Shown one piece after another: positions 1 to 12,900 of a stretch of DNA of 64,000 bases. The stretch's first letter is position 1, and every line of letters begins with the position of its first letter. The notes beneath the pieces are model-generated. The model was given only the letters and a program-made list of their open reading frames with translations, did not search any database and was not told where the DNA came from. Source of the stretch: Valencia hispanica (Eukaryota > Chordata > Actinopteri > Cyprinodontiformes > Valenciidae); assembly GCA_963556495.2 (NCBI GenBank), contig OY747721.1, positions 11,720,649-11,784,648 on the forward strand, in the 5' to 3' direction. The translations under genes and the position numbers were made by a program.

Positions 1-885
1 TGGCCGCCGACCAGATGCAGCCAGTGGGGCTTAATTGATAGAAAAGTAATAGGGGCATATTTGTTGATGTGCATCTGACACCGCTGATGTGAATTGCCCT
101 TTCGTACAAAGCAAACAACCAAAGGGAAACTTTTTAAAGGGACATTGTTAATTTCTAGAGGTTCATATCGGATTTTTATTCAGGCTGCTGTGCTGTGTTT
201 CACTTTTGCGTTTTTGGTAGTTTTATTTGGAAGTTTTTGGGATATGAAAAGGAACCATCTGCCACAAACAAATGACAATTTGTACCCACCTTGAGGGCAT
301 TATATTATATTGGTGACGAAGCAAACTGAGCTGAAGCCCTATTTAGTAAATTCCAGGAAGGCTGAACAAAGTTTTCTTTCTCTCATGGAAAATGCTGGAT
401 TTGGAAATGTTAGCAGCCTTTTGGAAGTATAATAAATATAATCTAAAATATAATTTCGTCATTTGTTTTAAATTCATAAGGCCCTGTTTTACAGCAACTG
501 CTCTCTCACACAGTATTATATTCCTTCTGCTTTTAATATAAATAAATAATAAGTCATCATTGCAGGAGAACTGCAAAGAAAAAAATCAGGTTATGGATTT
601 GCCAAAAAAAAAAAAAACTGAGCTCAAAAATCTCTGATCAGTGCACCTCCAATAAAAAGTGATTTGTGCTAACATTTCTAAAATATATCATAATGGATAG
701 TATAGAATTAGCAGATATATGCAAAAGCTCAACTTACTTCCTGGAATATTTTCCTCTTCAGCAATGGGCTGGTTTTCTAGTGTACCTTGCAGTGTATCTG
801 ACTATGATAAGGAAAGTAAAGTCAACAACATTTCTATTTATTGTCAACTTTAATTCAAATGGCCTTCCTGCTGTGTATTTTATAC
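1..885. other. stac2: stac2 intron 5 (partial), no exon recognised
   Basis: This AT-rich sequence lies beyond exon 5 in the direction of transcription. I looked for the acidic linker and SH3 motifs of STAC2 on the minus strand and saw none. The short ORFs here do not resemble any family I know. Confidence 0.5.
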
Positions 886-998
886 CTCATGACAAGGGGA
901 CTCGGAGATACTTCCAAAGCTGGAGCGACTCATCTGAGCCAATGATGTCCCGTAGCGCAGCGCCTCATACACAGGGTCAACAATGACATTGTCTGTCT
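886..998 (-). CDS. stac2: stac2 exon 5: VDPVYE motif
   Basis: A GCACAG acceptor leads into [20 protein letters not shown], then [18 protein letters not shown], and a GTATAA donor. VDPVYExLRxGTSLA with a following SSF-SxSESP is diagnostic of the STAC family just upstream of the SH3 domains. It is the last stac2 exon inside the window and ends in phase 0. An intron of only 91 bp (999-1089) separates it from exon 4. Confidence 0.92.
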
Positions 999-3900
999 CT
1001 GTGCACAGCCAGACACATGAAACAGTAAGACTTTGAGACATTGCTGTTGTTTGCCACTGTGACAAATTATCTAGAGGCTCATCACTCACCCTGGGCAGCC
1101 GGAGCCTCCTTGACTATACTCAGCGGATCAATGGTTAGCAGAGGAGAGCTGAAGTTTCTCTTAAAGGCTCCAGACTGAAATATTAGAAGATCAGAAGAGA
1201 TGCAAGGAGAGAAGAAGAGGACAGCAGATGGGCAAATGTTACTGAATATAGACAGAAAACAAGAATGAATACTGTACGGGTAACGCAAAACCTTGGTGGT
1301 TTCAGTGACTACATGCAGCTTTAGCAATTGGAAATACCTCAAGATTGAAGCCATGGAGACAGCTTAATGCTCTAACTTAGAGCTCTTTCACACTTAACCA
1401 TCATCAAGAAAAAGCAGCAGCAGCCCAAAATCATCCTGCCTTAACACTTCCAGTGTTTGGGGATAACTATGGACTTTAATACACCGCAAGACACCCTCCA
1501 AATGCTTTCTACAGCAAATGTCTAAATCCATGGGGGGTTCTAGACAGGGGCCAATGGGGGCCAGTGCCCCTGTAGAACTGGTCTTGGAATGCCCCCTGTA
1601 CTGATTAGATCATTCTAAATCAGTTTCTTTTCATGACATGTGCTGGAACAAAAACCGTAGCTAATCGGTCCCTTGGACCAATTTAGTTTTTATCTTCACA
1701 GTTTTAATTTATCAATAAAAAAAATTAAAAAAACATGACTGAGCAGAATTAAACAGGAGACAAAACATACTAAATAAAGATACATGAAGATATTCAGATA
1801 AAAAAAATTTGCGATCCAATGAGATGCTCTGAAAGAAAAGGCTACCATATTTATCATCAAACTTAAGCCTGTTTTGCAAAGTGGTATCTAGTTGCTATCA
1901 GCATTAGACTTTGTCTTGTGAAGTAAGGCTAATAAGCTATTAATATGGGATGAGAAGGTGAGGGATTTAGGCTAATATTCTTCTTCAAAATAAGTCTCTT
2001 ATTTTAAAGAAAGAAAATAAATAGGTCATGTTTGCGCAGGCCCTGAAAATTGCAGTGATTAAACCTCTTTCAAGGAAATCTAGATGCATAAATAATACAG
2101 ACCTGACACAGATTCAGCATGCACAACTAACAGAAAATATGATAACTGAGGTAAGACTTAGACATTGAAAAAGATTTCAAAAGTAGCTTTTTAATCTAAA
2201 TGTAACAATGGCCATCATGGCCAAATACTATATCTGTTAGAAAAAATTGTATATAAGTTATCATTGATTTATGTAATACTGCTGTTTGCATTACTGAGTG
2301 ACTAATGTACTGAGGTCACAGCTAAGTTCATGAAGTGTTTAATTCTCTGTGGGTTTAAAATAGTGCAGTTGAACAGTAAGGAGTTTAAGAGAGCAAGTGA
2401 AACCTGCACCCAGTTTCCGTTTTTTGAAGCTTGATGGACTGTGTAATCTTGCAACAGCAGCTTGCAAGATAATGTTCCTTCCCTTATATGGTGAGATGTG
2501 ACTTTTTCAATGTGTATATACTCCTATGACCTTTGAAATGTAATAAAAGGCAAAGGGAGTTTTTTTTCCTAACAATATCCACCTATTCATAGATTGTTTT
2601 TTGAAGACCATATCTAACATAATCTAAAGAAAATGCAGCTTGGGAAGATGAAATCTCTAGGCACAATGCTACTTGAAACGCTATTGGCTGGTGTTTACAA
2701 AGTAGCCAATCCAAGAGCTCTATTCCTTTTTATGTGGCGCTGATTGCCTGCACTCCCAGCAGATAAGGAAGGCCGTGGTTGTTAGCTTCTGCGGGAGTGC
2801 GAAGATGGTTTCCACTGTGTGTATTAATGTATATTAAGATATATTTGGTGTTTGAACTATTAAAAAAGGAGGTTATATGCATTTTGGAGGAGATCAAGTA
2901 TTTGCAGATTTTACCTATTGGGCCCGCAGTATATGCGAGGGTTAGGGGTCACAACTGCCAATTAATCTCAGGGTCAACTGTACTGAGATTAACATATAGA
3001 GGGGTACCCCTAATAAAAGTCTGTCAATCTGCTGCACCTAAAAGAACCATTATATTTAAATGGTAAATAAACTGTTATTGAAGAACTACTTACAAAGGGT
3101 TAGGCATTTGTCAGGGTGACATATTATATTGCTTCACTTCTTCCTTTTACTAAAATTGCAGTCTACTTTACATGAGTGGATGCACAAAGAACAGGGGAGC
3201 TTCTAAATAATTAAATTTAGATGGGATTTTTGTTTATTATAATGCTTAAAGGTTTAATGGTGAAGTAACAGCTTACAACACTGATTTTAATTTTCATTTA
3301 TTTATAATAATTTATTTACAAACATTATTGCAGAAAGTGATGTTTTCTCATAAAGAACACTTCAATAATTTTGTTTTAAAAAAAGCCTGCCTCTAACACC
3401 TAAAAGCAGTTAAAGTAAATAAAAGCCGAGCCTGGCCTTTTAAGAAAACACATTATGTTCTGTAATGTCAACAGGAGATCAAGAGCTGAATAAATTACAT
3501 ATTATTGCACCGGTGTTGTATTTGAGGACATTTGTGAAAAGCACACACCTGCTCCTAACTATGCCTCTGCCTCTTTTTCCTCACAACAAGCGGAGATAAT
3601 TGCTGTTGATATTTCTTTATCTGACCCTTTAGGTTTATGGACTGAATGAGCAGGTCCTGGGCATGTACTCTTCCCTTTTTAACCTTTTGAAACCAAACAA
3701 ATAAAGTTGGTTATTCAGTTTTGTTTATCCATTCCCTTCACCATTCTCATATGTTAACAGATAAAATATGTCCCATCGGTAAAGTTTAAGATCCTGAACA
3801 GAAAAGAGTGAGGATGTGTGTGTGAAAAGCTTTTTGCACTAGCAGTATTTTTTGTGCATTGCTCAGTATTCCCAGTTCTCAAATAAAAGTGTATTCAACA

Positions 3901-6900
3901 TCTTTATGTTTAATTAACATTAATTACTAAACAGATTTCATGATTCTAGAGTCATTAAAGACTCTAATTATGGAGATATTTTAAAGTGTATGGTCAGCAC
4001 ATTAGCTGAAAACGAAGTGCTGTGAAAAGGATCTACCCCTTACAGATTTTGTCTGTTTTTGCTTCGTCACCCTTACATGTTTCAGATAATCAAACAAGTT
4101 TAATGATCAGACAAATATAACCAGAGTAAATATAAAAATGCAGTTTTCAAATAAGAATTTCATTTACGAAGAGAAAAAGGCTGACCAAACTATCTAGGCA
4201 ATATGTAAAGAAATGAGTGCACCTGTAAACTCAATAACCTGGTGGTGTCACCGTTGGAAGCAACAATTGCCATCAAGCATTAGCAATAACTGTCAATAAG
4301 CCTTTTTGCATCTCCGGGGAGGAATCTTGCCCCACTCTTTGCAGAATTGTTTCAATTCATCCACACTGAAAAGTGTTTTTAGTTGTAAATAGCCATTTTA
4401 AAGTCAGCACAGCATCAGGTTGAACTTCTTAATAGCAGATTTGTTTACAATTCTATAAAAAAAATTATTTATTTGTTTTTGCTGTCAAACAATAATGAAA
4501 TTAATAAACTAACTAATTAATTAAATTTGTTATTCTTGACTTTTTGTGTTTTGAGCATTTTACTGTAGTGTATTTTTGTTCTACAGGTCTAGCCAGATCC
4601 AGTTCATTTCTTCGTGTCCATTATGGTTTCTAAGGTGCTTAGTCTATTAGTTCATCTTTGTGTTGTGTTCATTGTACAATTAATTATTTTTTTAGATTGT
4701 AAGGCTTTTTCCTCTTTTGGTTTCTAGATCATTAGTGTCCTTGTTCAGCTCCCTCTGTCTTAATTAAGCTCTCTCCCTCGCTGTCCCTGGTTTTTCCCTC
4801 CTACAGCTGTACCACATTTGTTCTGAATAGTTCCTCTGGTTCTTTTGTCACTTTCCACCGCTGCCTCAGTATTTAAACTCTTGATTTTTCATTTGTGTAG
4901 TGCTGAATTATTCTGTTCTACTGCCTGTTTCTCTGTCCGTGGGTCTTGTCCTATTAACCTTGTGCAAGACCGGTACGTTTTCCCTTTTTATTAAAAACTA
5001 TTAAATATGCATTTATTTGCTGGCCTTCTATTGTGCATTCGAATTAGGCAGAGATTGTTAATCAGAAAACATAAGGAAGGTAAATATTTGGAAAGAAAAA
5101 TTCCTAAATGAGGTATAATTAGGTATATTTCTGACCACTAGATGGTAGCAGTTAATCCAATAGGATCCGTGGTATGTGCTGAATATGTATCCACAGGCTT
5201 TTGTTCAATGCATTCCCTAACTTAGCTTTGTGGTCTCAAGCTGCATTACACAAGCACATTTGAGCCTAAGGTCATAAACTGATTGCAGGATATTTTCCTT
5301 CAGGATTTTCAGAACTAAGCATCTTAAAGAAGCGTTTGTCTTTGTGGTCACTGATTTGTAAAATGGCTTTTATTTTTTTTATTTTTTTATTTTTTTAAAC
5401 TTGTCCTGTTTGGCAGTGTGGAGCTCAGAATTGGTGTCTGAGTACCAAGTAGAAGCCCAACAGATTTACTTTCACAAGCGGAGCAGTACAGCTTTTGCTA
5501 TAGTACTCCACTTGATTTATGTGTGAAAAATCTTTATTATGAATTGTTGGGGTTTTTATTTCCTGATGTTATGGACACGGAGACGGAAAATTAAGGAGAA
5601 GAAAGAAGGAAGATGAAGAAGAGAGGTAGGAAACAAAATGTCATGAGAGAGGGTGAGTTGAAAATACAAGAGAGAAAGGGGAACAAAGAAAACACAGGAA
5701 AGCATTGAAGTCTGCCTCCATACCCACAGGACGGCAGAGAGAGGGGGAAAAACAAAACGCGAAAAAGGAACATCGACAAAACCAACCAAACATTGTGAAC
5801 TAAGAATTACACAACCACATCACACAAAAATAGATATAAAAATACAACAGCAATGTCACAGAGAAACTCATGGTACCGATTAATCAAGCTCTAGTAATGA
5901 TAACCTCAGCCCAAGAATATATCCTTAAACACCAGAGACCCCACATCAATGTGTGTGTGTTAGCATGCTGGTGCATATAAGGTTTCTCCATAAGAGTGTT
6001 CGATAGTTTGTGTGAGCAGGCATCAATCCGTCTCCCAGGAATCGATGCAGACATGAAGGAGATCGGAGCAAAGACGTCCAAAGGACCGCCAGAGCCCCAG
6101 GCGGACCCGGGCGGGGCCGACCACATCCCCCAAGAGAGGAGAAAAGGAGAACCCCAGGGGAACATCCAGCGGCCACTATGCAGGGGCCCGGGGGGCAGCA
6201 GTGACGAGCCCACGGGCTCCGCCGGCAACCGGCCGCGCCGGGGCACTGCAGGCGACGCCTCCACCCTAGGCCAATCCCCACCGCCAACATCCCAGCGCCC
6301 CACCAATAGCCGCAGGGGACGGACAGCATCCCCAGGCCGGGCTCCCAACCAACCAAAGGAAGATATCGGCCCAGCGCATCGGCCGACCGACACACCGGCC
6401 CCCCCAGGCCGTAAAAATGGCTTTTAAACTCAAGGTTGGTCAGGTTAAGCCGATTTATTCCTCCAAGGCTCTGTTCCCATTGGCCAGCTTTAGTCATAGC
6501 TCCCTCAAGGTCTTTGGAGCCCCAAGTAATTCCAAGAGGTTGGCTCCATTGTCTTTCTATAAAAATCTATTTTATCTAAAACAAACTGCTACTGAAGCAA
6601 TCACCTTAATTATAGTCTCTGCAAAATTATAAATGTAACACATCTAATTCAAAAACGTCAATTCATATTCATAAATGCGGTCTAAAACTCCTTCTAGTTT
6701 AAAAATAAAATGGCTAATCCATGACTTGATGAGTGTGCAGTGATCAAAAAGGACACTGGATTGGTGGGATTGGTGAGCATGCACATCGTTGAGGGACAGT
6801 GTTTGCCTCAAACACAGCAAATTTCACACTGAATTAGGCAGACCAGCTGGTACAGAGAGATATTGATTTTCCTGCAAAGTTTAGAGGAATTGTAGCGTCC

Positions 6901-9900
6901 AGACAAGTAAGCGGAGGAGAAAGAGAAGCACTCTGTAAGTAAAGAAGCAGAAAGGTCACAAGACAGACAAAATAAGGGAATGTAACCACATGAAGTTCAC
7001 TACTGCTAGACTCAGCCTTTTTTTCTACGGATAAGGCATGGCATATAGAAGAGGAAAACAAAGTGCCCCACTTTGACTTTCATACATTTCCAGTCAATCC
7101 ATGTTCCAATTATGCCTCCACCTTTTTTTCTTTGCTAGTTTAAAAACAGCTTTATTCTCTTTTTACAAGCCAGGGATTTTGGGACTGGGCATATTACCAG
7201 GGCTAAAGGCTGTGCCAAATGACTCAGAGACACTTACAGCATCCAGATGCTGTTTAATTCTGCTGATGCAGAGGATTCGTAATTTGTGTCTTCTCTCCAA
7301 GGAACATCCACATTCCCAGTACATTTTAGAAACAATTACAGTAAATCTAATTAATTATGTGACATTCTTTTTGTTCAGGGTAAAGCAAATGGCTGAAAGA
7401 AACTAGGAGCAAGTGAAACACAGTGAACTGAAGATCAGTACAATATAGCCAAAGATGCATTTTTAGCTAATAAGCTGTCACTAGAGAAGGATTTCATTTC
7501 ACAGCACAGCAGAATATATAAGGTCTGTCATGCCACACTTTTGATAAGCCAAAAGCCTCACATTTATGAAAAAATGGAACGTATATGAAAAATATAGTGC
7601 TACTATATATTTATGAGGTATTAGATACAAATATTTAGATGTGTATATATAGATACATCCACACAGGAAAAGTTTTTTTTTTTTTTTTACAAAAAAGTTT
7701 AACTGCTTGCGCCCTGTGTCACCATGGAAAAGGCGTTTTAGGTGACCCTAAGTGCTTTGTTTTAAATGGGTACCAGAGTGAACATTTCAAGCTTATATAG
7801 TCACGTGGACAGTGAAAAGGCCTTTTTGTGAAAAGACTAACATATTATCCCAATTTCTAACCCGACCTACAGTCTTAAGCACGTCATACATAACAACTAT
7901 AGCAGATTACATGTTCGTAGTTGTGCTGCAGCTAGTTTCTTAAGCAAACATGACAAGGAGAAGAAGCTTGACTTAGCTGTGGGAACGTGGTGAATATTTC
8001 CATGTATCTCTTTCACAAAGGTCTCAAGAAACCTGAACTGCAAAGTTTGCAACTGGCAACTGAACAACTTTCAATTTCCACTTAAAAAACATTTCAAACA
8101 GAAGACGCGACAGCCAAACTTGTTGGTACATTCCAGTGCAATGCTTTAAGGCAACATATGGCATTTATTGGTCACTGTACCGTACTGTAACATGTACAGT
8201 GCAACAGAGACTAACATCACTACAGATATCAGGAGTCTGGCGCAGTCAGCTGCTCAAATATCTTTTTTTTTTTTAAATGCCTCATTTGGAACTCTAAAGA
8301 ATGAAACTTTAATATATTTAGTTTATGTTGTTGCATTTCAGGACTAAAGGACATATTCAGTCAGAAATGATTATTGCCAAATTCCTGGTTTAGCTAAAAG
8401 CTGCAAAAGAAAAACAAAAATCCCCAACATTTTCACTATCCATTAGGGCTGCATCATTTTATGAAAACATGACATTGCAACATTAATGTTGAATATTGCA
8501 ATGCTATCTGTTAGAATTAATTCAAGGTTTTTATAACTCTTCAAGATGACCCCACTACTCTGAAATTTAGCATCTTGATCACTAAAATCAACATCGGATG
8601 TTGGCATTAAGGGCAGTGAAAGACCCAACAGGTGAAGGAAAATGTTTTCATCCAATTCATGCAATGCTGAGTTGGGTATTTAGCATCTAGAGCTGGGCGT
8701 AACTGGCCCAATATACTATTGGCATGCAGCACATGAATGCATGGAACTTTAAATGTAATTCCCTACTAAATATGGTATCAAACAGGTTTGTGATTACATT
8801 ACTACAAACATTCATATGACAATAATGATGGGGATTTAATATTTATTGCAGCTTTAGTGTCCATCACTGTGCTTTTCGTGATTCCAAATTTATTCCCTCG
8901 ATGTCATACCTGTGTCAATTTCTTCTGACCTAAAGTCTCTTACCTTGCCATTACAGGGCTGCTGAGAGAGCTCAGAGGAACACCAAAGGTGGGCCGCCAC
9001 CTTACAGGCTTTACAACGCAGGCCTTGCTTGGAATTTCCTGGATAGAGGAAAAATGACAGCCTTTAATCAAAGACTTTCTGGTTAAGGCTACCTTCAATA
9101 GAATAAATTGCTAAGCAGGTGGAAGTAGTGAGAGTTTATGGTAACAGGTAGTTGCTTAGTGACGAACCTTGGATCATATGTTTGCATCGCTGGCAGCTGG
9201 TTGGCCTACGGAAGACATGCTCCTGGAAACAGTGGGTTTTGACTGGTTGCATTAGCTGGCCCTGAGACTTTGGCTGGCTCTTTAAGGTCCTGGACAGTGA
9301 AGGACTGATAGAAGGGGAATGTGACGACAAGGAAGGGTTGGGACTGACTGTTGGGGATAGAGAGGGTGAGCGCTCATAGGCCAGAGGGGATTCAGAGAAG
9401 GGAGGAGGAGATGATAGAGGTGGAGGTGCGGTGATGATGGCTGAGGCCAGCCAAGATTCGCCGTTGCTGCGTTGGAAAAAGTTATCCACACTCTTGCTGC
9501 GCATGACTGATTTGAGGGACAGGGAGCGCTTAAGCCGCTGCAGCTGGAACACAGAGTGAATATTTGTAGTCAGCTTTATACGAGAACCAATGGTTAAAAT
9601 TAAAACAAACATCTGAAAGCTATGTGTCCCAGAGGATCAATAATCTGCAAAGTTGGCTACACATACAGAATGTCCTATAGGCTACAAAATTAACATCACT
9701 ACGTCTGAGAAAGACCTTTAGGCTCTATCTACACGGAGACGAACCAGGCGTAGCAGTAAAGATAGTTCATCGAATAGTTTTCTCATCCTTCAGGACACCG
9801 TAAACAATCATGTTTGAAACCAGGTCCCAGAGAGAAGAAATCTCACAACGCCGACTCAGTTGTCTTCGTGATCGTAAGCTCTCCAGTGGACGACGTCGCC

Positions 9901-12900
9901 GCCCCTTTCCTATATTTAACGCACATGTGCAACTCTGTGATAAAGTGAACAAACATGGCTCCGTTTACTGCTTTGTCCTAACAAAGCAAATATTGACCTC
10001 ATTATGGATCCTAGAATACGATTTACTGTCCCTCCTCTATCACCAGCAGCAAACCATGGATCCGGAGAACCACAGACACCATATGCTATTGAATAAAACT
10101 CTCATTTGAAGCTGGAATAGTCGTGATTGCAACTGGATTGACTGCGCATGCTCAGTGGTCTTTTCTGTGTTTCTCTGGCAGTGTCACAGTGCCACCAGTG
10201 GGCCTGGCATGTATACTGCAGCATTTTAAGTCAGTTTGTGTGATATCATGTGGAAAAACGTTTTAAATATTGTGGTGCCGCTTTTACAGACTGGTTTTGA
10301 AACTATACCCGTTTTGTCTCCATGTACAGCAAGCCTTAGTGTATGTCCATATTGTTTTGAAGATTTTATTAATAAACTAGGAAGCGATTCCAGAACAAAT
10401 TCAACTGAAACAGGAAACCAAAACATTTTGCAAGTAGAATGAAAAAAGTAATTTAATGCAACAACATCAAGTTCTGCATTAAATCTGGAGGTGGTTGTAT
10501 CTGTCACAACACTTGGGTGTTTGGATTTTGTTTACATTTGTGTACGTTAATATTATCTAACAGGTCTTGCCCCATTTAGTTAATTATTATTAATACTTAT
10601 ATAATTCAATTCAATTCAATTCAGTTTATTTATATAGCGCCAATTCACAACAGATGTCATCTCAAGGCACTTAACAAGAAGTAATTTCAATACATTTATA
10701 CAAACATTCCAATCAGTTAAAAAGTTTCCTATTTAAGGAATCCCAGCAGATTGCGTCAGTGTTGGGATATATGCCCCCCTCCCTTTAACATTAGTTTATT
10801 ATCTTATTCTTTTGTGTATTGACCTCCGACAGAGATATATATTTTCGATCCAGGCGTGCCCAATCCTGGTCCTCAAGATCTACCATCCTACAAATTTTAG
10901 ATGTATCCCAGCTCCAACACACCTGAATCAAATTGTTCAATTCCCTCATCAGCAGTCTGTCAGCTCCGCAGAGGCCTGGTAACGAGGCTTTCATTTGATT
11001 CAGCTGTGATGAGAAGGGATGCACCTAAAAGTTGCTGGATGGTAGATCTCAAGGACCAGGGTTGGGCACCCCTGTTCTAGATCCTTTCAGTCCCTGTTTA
11101 GCTCATTCTGTGTTTTATCATTCATCTTTCCTCAGTCTACCTGTTTGCCTTCTCTCCCAGCTGCACCCTGTTTATAATCCACCACCTGCATCTCGTCAGT
11201 AATCACACTCCTTGGTGTGTACAGTCAGCCACCCATGCCACATTATACAGTGTTTTACAGATTTTATATTCAATACTTGGAGAAAATTTGCCAATCTTGT
11301 GAAAATATTTTATGCTTCTGCTTTTAATTTCTACCAAGGTAAAACCTAGTGAAATGTTTTCTTTGCTTTGGAAAAACAGATTTGTTTTTCAAAACCAGCT
11401 GCAGATACCATACTATGAACCAAAACCTGAAAGCCAGAATACTTTTGAGGAAAAAAAACCTCTCCCCACTAATTGATTCAATGTGCATTTATCAGTGCAA
11501 GCTTTTTTACTTTTTATTTTTATTGTTTAAAATACACCCTTGTTTAGTATTGCATCATATAGTTAAACTGGCATTTAATATGACAAATAGGTGCCCAGCT
11601 TGAAGGGATATGCAGGGTTTAAAATCTCTGGAAGCTGAACCCTTTGACTGTCCCTTCAAGGTCAAGCTAACTTCTAAACTCCTGTTATTAGCTTTCTCCT
11701 CCAATTTTCCTTAGATTGCAAATTTACAGCCTCTTTTGAACCCACCTATGTCAATACTTCTTAAAATTCATGTTGAATTAATGCTATTGAGTGCCCTAAG
11801 CCATCACTGTATGCAGTCAGTGATGCACAACAAACACTTTGTTAATCTTTGCTAGTGTTTGCCTCCATTTCTCCCATGCTTGCCACACACTGCTCTTGGT
11901 CACATTGAAGGGGAGCAGATAGCACTAAACTACAGAGATTTAGAAATTATGGGAGGGCAGTATATGTAAATAAAACTGCAGTGGAGTCATACAATAAGAG
12001 AGAAGGCTGACGAATGAGGAGAAGGACGTAATGGGCTTCTGACAGTGAAGAGCAGCTCTCCAGTTTGCGAAGAACTCATTAGCTGGCTGGAAAAACCACA
12101 GTGAACCACAGAGATTTACTTATTTTAGTAATTTCTAGGTTCATGCTGTGGTTGTCTTACATTTCTTTCTTTGAAGACTTTTAGAGAAACATCAAAATAT
12201 TTAATAACATAATTACAACCTCCCATATGTTTATTGCACTTTTTAGCTTTTATATCCACCGCATTGCCCATCTGAACTTACTTCACAAAGAATAATCAAT
12301 AGTATTGAGCAGGTTCCTCCTCCATAAGCTACAGACTTGAAGAATCCAATTAGATTTAGTGATGAAAAGACCCACCAAGTTCCCTTCGTAAATGCTTTCA
12401 AGAGAAAGCTGAGTTTATGTTTTCTTTAATGCTCTTTTCTTGGCTTAACTGAGGCTCCATTCAGTAATGACTGTTCCACTTTATTAGGTCTTAAAACTGT
12501 GTTCTTCTGGTTTAGAAGCAGTTCAAATATGAAAAACAAGGTTGCCTTAAAGCAAGTGAATTCTCTAATAAAACAACAAATGCTATCTCTATTTTTTTTT
12601 GTAAATGTCTTTAAAATACATGTGGTTTGGCTCATCCACAAAACACGACCGGACTGCAATGATCAATCAGGTCTGCAAAGAGGATAATAAGGGCTGACCT
12701 TCCCTTCATCCAGGACTTGTATACTGTAGTTCTAGGGTCAGGAAAACTATCTGCAGACCCCACACACCCTGAACACAAACTGTTAGAACTTTTAACTTTC
12801 AAGTCATCACTTCCAATTAAATGGGACCCTCATTGTCAGGTGAATTACAGTTCAGATGATCTTTCACACCTGCCCCAACAAAGTGGACTTAGAGAACAAA

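Larger units (their letters stand above)
1175..8943. other. stac2: stac2 intron 3, AT-rich with repeat relics
   Basis: About 7.8 kb of mostly AT-rich DNA lies between exons 3 and 4. Recognisable contents are a short dispersed repeat near 1530-1640, a Tc1 relic at 4005-4380, an LTR-like T/C-rich block at 4540-5040 and a repeat-like GC-rich block at 5550-6640. The rest (for example 1650-4000 and 6650-8900) shows no exon or element that I can support. Confidence 0.55.

Noticed and set aside
2700..3066. Possible gene start near 2690-2820 with CCAAT-like boxes and a 95-aa ORF
   Set aside because: There is no recognisable protein, no donor in frame, and it lies inside stac2 intron 3. The boxes are too short to support a promoter.
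5946..6497. 183-aa minus-strand ORF in the GC-rich block
   Set aside because: An equally long frame opens on the other strand. Neither has a domain, splice context or start context.
8443..8664. 73-aa minus-strand ORF near stac2 exon 3
   Set aside because: The text resembles a decayed dispersed repeat (GGGCTGCATCATTTTATGAA) and has no STAC motif or splice frame.
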